64,000 nt of DNA, from contig JAFDXY010000015.1 of NCBI GenBank assembly GCA_018267725.1, positions 124,001 to 188,000 on the forward strand, in the 5' to 3' direction. A program made the translations under genes and the position numbers. This DNA is from Bacteroidota bacterium (GTDB lineage Bacteria; Bacteroidota; Bacteroidia; Chitinophagales; Chitinophagaceae). The notes under the pieces were generated by a model, which did not search any database, was not told the DNA's origin, and saw only the letters and a list, made by a program, of their open reading frames with translations. Shown here in pieces: positions 60,281 to 64,000 of the stretch; positions within the stretch are counted from its first letter, which is position 1, and the number at the start of each line of letters is the position of its first letter.

Positions 60281-61822
60281 ATGCAAAAAAAAATACAATC
60301 GGCACTTATTTCTGTCTTTTATAAAGATGGATTGAACAGCTTAGCAAAAAAATTACAAGAATTAAATGTTACTATTTATTCAACCGGCGGCACACAAAAA
60401 TTTTTAGAAGATAATAATGTAAAATGCGTTGCCGTTGAAAGTTTAACAACCTATCCATCTATTTTAGGAGGAAGAGTTAAAACCCTGCATCCAACTGTGT
60501 TTGGCGGAATTTTAGGAAAGCGTGATGATGCACAACATGTACAAGAAATGCAGCAATACAATATTCCTGAAATTGATTTAGTGATAGTTGATTTATACCC
60601 GTTTGAAGAAGTATTAAATGAACAACGTGCAAAAGTCTCCTCCTTTGGAGGAGATTTAGAGGAGGCTTTAATTATAGAAAAAATTGATATTGGCGGACCA
60701 AGCATGATACGTGCAGCAGCTAAAAATTTTAAAGATGTAACTGTTATTGCAGCTAAAGAAGATTACGCCGTTTTAGAAAAAATATTGAATGAACAAAACG
60801 CAGAAATAAATTTAGAGCAACGTAAAAATTTTGCAGCAAAAGCATTTGAAGTAGTAATGAATTATGATATTGCTATAAACAATTATTTTAATCCGCAAGT
60901 GCAGGTTACACAAACTTCAAGCATAAAACAAATATTGCGTTATGGCGAAAACCCACATCAAAAAGCAACGTTTTATGGAAACTTAAACGAGTTGTTTACG
61001 CAATTAAACGGTAAAGAATTATCGTACAATAATTTAGTTGATGTTGATGCTGCTATACAATTAATTAATGAGTTTACCGATACAACTTTTGCTATAATTA
61101 AACACACCAATGTTTGTGGTATTGCACAACGTAATAGTGTAAAAACCGCTTGGGATACAGCTTTGGCAGGAGATCCTGAAAGTGCATTTGGTGGTGTTTT
61201 AGTTACTAACGGAACAATTGATAAAGCAACTGCAGAAGCTATTAACGAAATATTTTTTGAAGTTTTAATTGCTCCGTCTTTTAATGAAGATGCATTACAA
61301 ATTTTAAAAAGTAAGAAAAACAGAATACTACTTCAAACTATTCATCATCAATCATTAATTAATAATCGTCAAAATAAATCGTTATTAAATGGTATGTTGG
61401 TGCAAGATATTGATAATGGAAATTTTTTAGAATGGAAAGAAGTTGGAGGAAGAGAAACAACTGCAACAGAAAAAGATGATTTAACTTTTGCCAATTTGGT
61501 TTGCAAACATTTAAAAAGTAATGCCATTGCATTAATAAAAAATAAACAATTGGTTGGCAAAGGTTGCGGACAAACTTCGCGTATAGATTCTTTGCGACAA
61601 GCAATTGAAAAAGCAAAGCAATTTAATTTTAATTTAAAAGGTGCTGTGTTGGCAAGCGATGCTTTTTTTCCGTTTAACGATTGTGTGCAAATAGCACACA
61701 CAGCAGGCATTGAAGCGTTTATACAACCCGGCGGTTCTATAAGAGATAAAGATAGTATTGATTATTGTGTTGAAAATAAATTGGCAATGGTTATAACAGG
61801 ATTAAGGCATTTTAAACATTAA
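60281..61822 (+). CDS. purH: Bifunctional AICAR transformylase/IMP cyclohydrolase
   Basis: Last two steps of IMP synthesis, 513 residues. N-terminal cyclohydrolase (MGS-like) domain: STGGTQKFLED, GRVKTLHPTVFGGIL, DLVIVDLYPFEEV, IDIGGPSMIRAAAKN. C-terminal transformylase: RYGENPHQKATFY, IIKHTNVCG, and the end FIQPGGSIRDKDSIDYCVEN. Residues about 118-133 (AKVSSFGGDLEEAL) are an extra loop encoded by a palindromic repeat at 60632-60668; in relatives YPFEE is followed by only a few residues before the IEKIDIGG segment. The 3' end overlaps the opposing deacetylase-like gene by 11 bases. Confidence 0.96.
   Translation: MQKKIQSALISVFYKDGLNSLAKKLQELNVTIYSTGGTQKFLEDNNVKCVAVESLTTYPSILGGRVKTLHPTVFGGILGKRDDAQHVQEMQQYNIPEIDLVIVDLYPFEEVLNEQRAKVSSFGGDLEEALIIEKIDIGGPSMIRAAAKNFKDVTVIAAKEDYAVLEKILNEQNAEINLEQRKNFAAKAFEVVMNYDIAINNYFNPQVQVTQTSSIKQILRYGENPHQKATFYGNLNELFTQLNGKELSYNNLVDVDAAIQLINEFTDTTFAIIKHTNVCGIAQRNSVKTAWDTALAGDPESAFGGVLVTNGTIDKATAEAINEIFFEVLIAPSFNEDALQILKSKKNRILLQTIHHQSLINNRQNKSLLNGMLVQDIDNGNFLEWKEVGGRETTATEKDDLTFANLVCKHLKSNAIALIKNKQLVGKGCGQTSRIDSLRQAIEKAKQFNFNLKGAVLASDAFFPFNDCVQIAHTAGIEAFIQPGGSIRDKDSIDYCVENKLAMVITGLRHFKH
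60632..60668. repeat. Palindromic CTCCTTTGGAG-type repeat inside purH
   Basis: GTCTCCTCCTTTGGAGGAGA and the following TTTAGAGGAGGC match the CCTCTAAATC-CCC...AAAGG-GGAC type of dispersed repeats of Bacteroidota. Read in frame as VSSFGGDLEEA. The central palindrome CTCCTCC/GGAGGAG would form a stable hairpin in the mRNA. Confidence 0.7.
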
Positions 61823-63095
61823 TTGTTGCTAAAAATTTTTCATATATTTTTCTCCATTCAATCCATTCTGGTTGTTCGGTTAAAAAATGATTGTGAAATA
61901 AAGTAATAAAAGTTCCTTCAACATATTTAATTATTTCATAATGCTGTAACAATTCGTTATATGCTTGTTGCGGAGAATTTTTTTGATGAAAGAATGAAGT
62001 TGCATCCATAAAACTAAAAGGATGAATTTGTAATACTGTTATTTCATTCTTCTCAACATCAAACCAAAAAAATGATTTGCTTGTGGCTGCTCTAAATCCG
62101 TTTATACTTGCAAAAGCCATTGAGTAATCATTTGCAAACCCTTTCTGTGTAAGTGTTCTATAAGTTTGTGGAATAGTAAGTTTTAAATAATGATTGCGTG
62201 AAACAGTTATTGTTTTTTGAATAATATTTGATAACATATTTTTTTCTGCAACTAATAATTCTCCGTTTTCATCTTCACTACTTTTATAAGAAGGATGCAA
62301 GCCAACTAAATATTTTTCAGATAATTGTTTGTATAATTTTTTTATTGCTTTTGATGATGCCAATACATTAACATCATACTTGCTTTTATTTAATAGTTTT
62401 AGTAAAAAATAAATAGGTTGCAATTTGTGTTTTTCATGTAATTCATCTAACCAATTAAAAACATCAAAAGAATCTTTTTTCCTTCCGCTAAAAACATTTC
62501 CTTGTTCAATTACTTTATTAAAATTTCCTTTGAATAATTCTTTATAAAATAAAAAAACATTTTTTATAATAGAATGATGCAAGTATTGGTAAGCAATATC
62601 AACATCGTAAGTAGGTATGAACGTGAATTGTGAATTGTGAATTGTAAGCTGCGAAAATTTTTCTTTCAATTTTTTCAACCATAAATCAACTAAAGGCAAA
62701 TGCAAAAAATTATTTTTATATGCAATACTATTGGTGTAATTGTATCTTTTATGTTCATCTTTTTCGCATGGCAAATATTCTTCATATCTGCTAATTAAAA
62801 AAAACGATGCAGCCAATACATCAAAAGGTATTGTTCCTTCAGTTTTAAAAAATACGGTTAATTCATTCCACTTAAAACAATTAATAATTTGCGGTTGAAT
62901 ATTTGTTTGAAATAATAAAGTGTGTGGTGTAATCCATAACTCATCATCTATTATTTTTTGAGATGAATAATTTATTTTGAATGACGTTGAAGCTTTGTAT
63001 AGATGAATATTATCGGTTAAAACAACATCGGCTTCAAACAATGTATTTACAATGTATTGAAGCCGTTTGGTAATATGTGTTGAAAAAATAATCAA
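61812..63095 (-). CDS. Polysaccharide-deacetylase-like protein
   Basis: A 427-residue protein of the deacetylase-like type found in Bacteroidota (DUF7033-like N-terminal part, residues about 1-140, with AASFFLISRYEEYL). The NodB-like part begins with TFIPTYDVDIAYQYLHH (metal Asp in YDVD), with YFLLKLLNKSKYDVNVLASS, LVGLHPSYKSSED (metal His) and RNHYLKLTIPQTYR, and ends near FHNHFLTEQPEW. A TTGTGAATTG-type tandem repeat (62623-62646) encodes residues about 150-157 (TIHNSQFT), immediately before the first motif. Activity is probable but the substrate is unknown. Confidence 0.8.
   Translation of the reverse strand: MIIFSTHITKRLQYIVNTLFEADVVLTDNIHLYKASTSFKINYSSQKIIDDELWITPHTLLFQTNIQPQIINCFKWNELTVFFKTEGTIPFDVLAASFFLISRYEEYLPCEKDEHKRYNYTNSIAYKNNFLHLPLVDLWLKKLKEKFSQLTIHNSQFTFIPTYDVDIAYQYLHHSIIKNVFLFYKELFKGNFNKVIEQGNVFSGRKKDSFDVFNWLDELHEKHKLQPIYFLLKLLNKSKYDVNVLASSKAIKKLYKQLSEKYLVGLHPSYKSSEDENGELLVAEKNMLSNIIQKTITVSRNHYLKLTIPQTYRTLTQKGFANDYSMAFASINGFRAATSKSFFWFDVEKNEITVLQIHPFSFMDATSFFHQKNSPQQAYNELLQHYEIIKYVEGTFITLFHNHFLTEQPEWIEWRKIYEKFLATINV
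62623..62646. repeat. TGTGAATT tandem repeat inside the deacetylase-like gene
   Basis: Three copies of an 8-base unit (GTGAATT and one more base). On the minus strand it is read as TIHNSQFT. Such TTCACAATTCACAATTC arrays are usually intergenic. It keeps the frame (24 bases). Confidence 0.65.
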
Positions 63096-63105
63096 TCAAC
63101 AAGCA

Positions 63106-64000
63106 TTAATTTTTTTCTTGCCACATTTGGTTAAATGTTTTTTGGCTAAAGTTTAAGTTGGCTCTATGTGTTGCCCATCCTTTAAAAACATTATTTACAA
63201 TAAAGTTTTTCATTTTACCATTACCCATGTTCATCATTTTTCTGTTAAGGCTTGCTGTTTTCCATGCCTTCCATGCAATGCGTTCTGCTAAAGTGCTATC
63301 GCCTTCTGTAACAGCCTCATGTCTGTTTTCTAAAAGTAATTCATGCAAATTAATTCTTACCGGACAAACTTCTGTGCAATTACCACAAAGAGATGATGCA
63401 TAACTTAAATGTTTATATTCATTCATACCACGCAAATGCGGTGTAATTACTTTACCAATAGGCCCACTATAAGTTGTGCCATAACTATGCCCGCCAATAT
63501 TTTTATAAACAGGGCAAGCATTTAAACAGGCACCACAACGTATGCAATACAAAGCCTCACGTACGGTTGTGTTGGCTAACAAATTTGTTCTTCCGTTATC
63601 TAATAATATTACATACATATCTTCGGGACCATCTGTTTCTGTTGCTTGTTTAGGACCTAAAACAATAGTGTTGTATGATGTTATTTGTTGGCCCGTTCCG
63701 TAAGTTGACAATAGTGGCCAAAACAAAGCTAAATCATTAATTGATGGAAGTACTTTTTCTATTCCTACAATTGCAATATGTGTTTTAGGCCACGCACAAC
63801 TTAACCTTGCATTGCCTTCATTTTCTGTAATAGCAATTCCACCAACATCGCATAAAATAAAATTAGCCCCTGTAACACCAACTTCTGCTTGTATATATTT
63901 TTCTCGTAATGTTTTACGTGCAACCAATGTTAATTCTTCGGGTGTTAATCCGCCGGGTACTCCTAATTTATCGGCAAACAAACGTGCAATATCTTCTTTG
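63106..64000 (-). CDS. lutB: LutB-like iron-sulfur protein (5' end outside window)
   Basis: About 297 C-terminal residues of the lactate-utilisation protein B family. The frame is open through the right edge, so the TTG at 63981 is not the real start. Two ferredoxin-like clusters are bound by CIRCGACLNACPVY and SLCGNCTEVCPVRIN; upstream are GANFILCDVGGIAITENEGN and AIVGIEKVLPSINDLALFW, typical of the LUD domain, and the C-terminal tail is the usual helical end. LutABC oxidises L-lactate to pyruvate; lutA and lutC would lie outside the window. A 10-base gap follows before the deacetylase-like gene. Confidence 0.93.
   Translation of the reverse strand, partial: KEDIARLFADKLGVPGGLTPEELTLVARKTLREKYIQAEVGVTGANFILCDVGGIAITENEGNARLSCAWPKTHIAIVGIEKVLPSINDLALFWPLLSTYGTGQQITSYNTIVLGPKQATETDGPEDMYVILLDNGRTNLLANTTVREALYCIRCGACLNACPVYKNIGGHSYGTTYSGPIGKVITPHLRGMNEYKHLSYASSLCGNCTEVCPVRINLHELLLENRHEAVTEGDSTLAERIAWKAWKTASLNRKMMNMGNGKMKNFIVNNVFKGWATHRANLNFSQKTFNQMWQEKN

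Overview
The window is an AT-rich chromosomal segment from a Bacteroidota bacterium, most likely of the Chitinophagales/Chitinophagaceae type. The signs are: PorZ of the type IX secretion system, DUF4369-like/TlpA thioredoxins, a carboxypeptidase-regulatory-domain TonB receptor, an IPExxxVDY-family protein, separate nuoC and nuoD genes, weak Shine-Dalgarno sites, and dispersed palindromic repeats of the kind seen in that group. I saw no rRNA, tRNA, CRISPR array, insertion sequence or prophage. The assignment is from family knowledge, not a database search.

Layout. (1) 3-2087: the C-terminal part of an RND efflux pump, closed by a strong terminator. (2) 12833-2284, minus strand: a respiratory complex I operon nuoABCD-HIJKLMN plus a 117-residue protein of unknown function; nuoEFG (the NADH-oxidising module) are absent between nuoD and nuoH. 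(3) 19289-12950, minus strand: four secreted or lipid-anchored TlpA-like thioredoxins, one small lipoprotein, and a double-glycine-leader peptide with six cysteines. This is the best candidate here for an undescribed system. (4) 19649-33029, mostly plus: recA; an AXE1-fold protein that has lost its catalytic triad; an outer-membrane barrel; a GCPII-like M28 peptidase; an LTA-synthase-like sulfatase (minus); a GH18-NodB-GT2 three-domain polysaccharide enzyme; a lone C-terminal transketolase half; a YdeI-like protein. (5) 33068-37792, minus: a small protein, a GNAT, the C-terminal half of CarB alone, and PorZ. (6) 43602-37973, minus: a response regulator/histidine kinase/TonB receptor/PepSY-like/beta-propeller operon. 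(7) asd, an M13 peptidase and feoB (minus). (8) M28-PDZ peptidase, IPExxxVDY protein, PCD, pdxH and uvrD (plus). (9) A LuxR-type two-component system with a membrane protein, and a separately terminated unknown protein beside a repeat-rich 512-base regulatory gap. (10) comEC and purH (plus), then a polysaccharide-deacetylase-like protein and partial lutB (minus).

The most unusual theme is repeat DNA inside genes. At least six places carry dispersed-type repeats that stay in frame and are translated: the junctions nuoJ/nuoK and nuoK/nuoL (two copies of one element of about 119 bases, each supplying the start codon of the next gene), an internal site in nuoL, the signal-peptide region of porZ, an internal loop of purH, and the deacetylase-like protein. 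Related repeats lie in several intergenic gaps, including the scar-like gap where nuoEFG would normally be.
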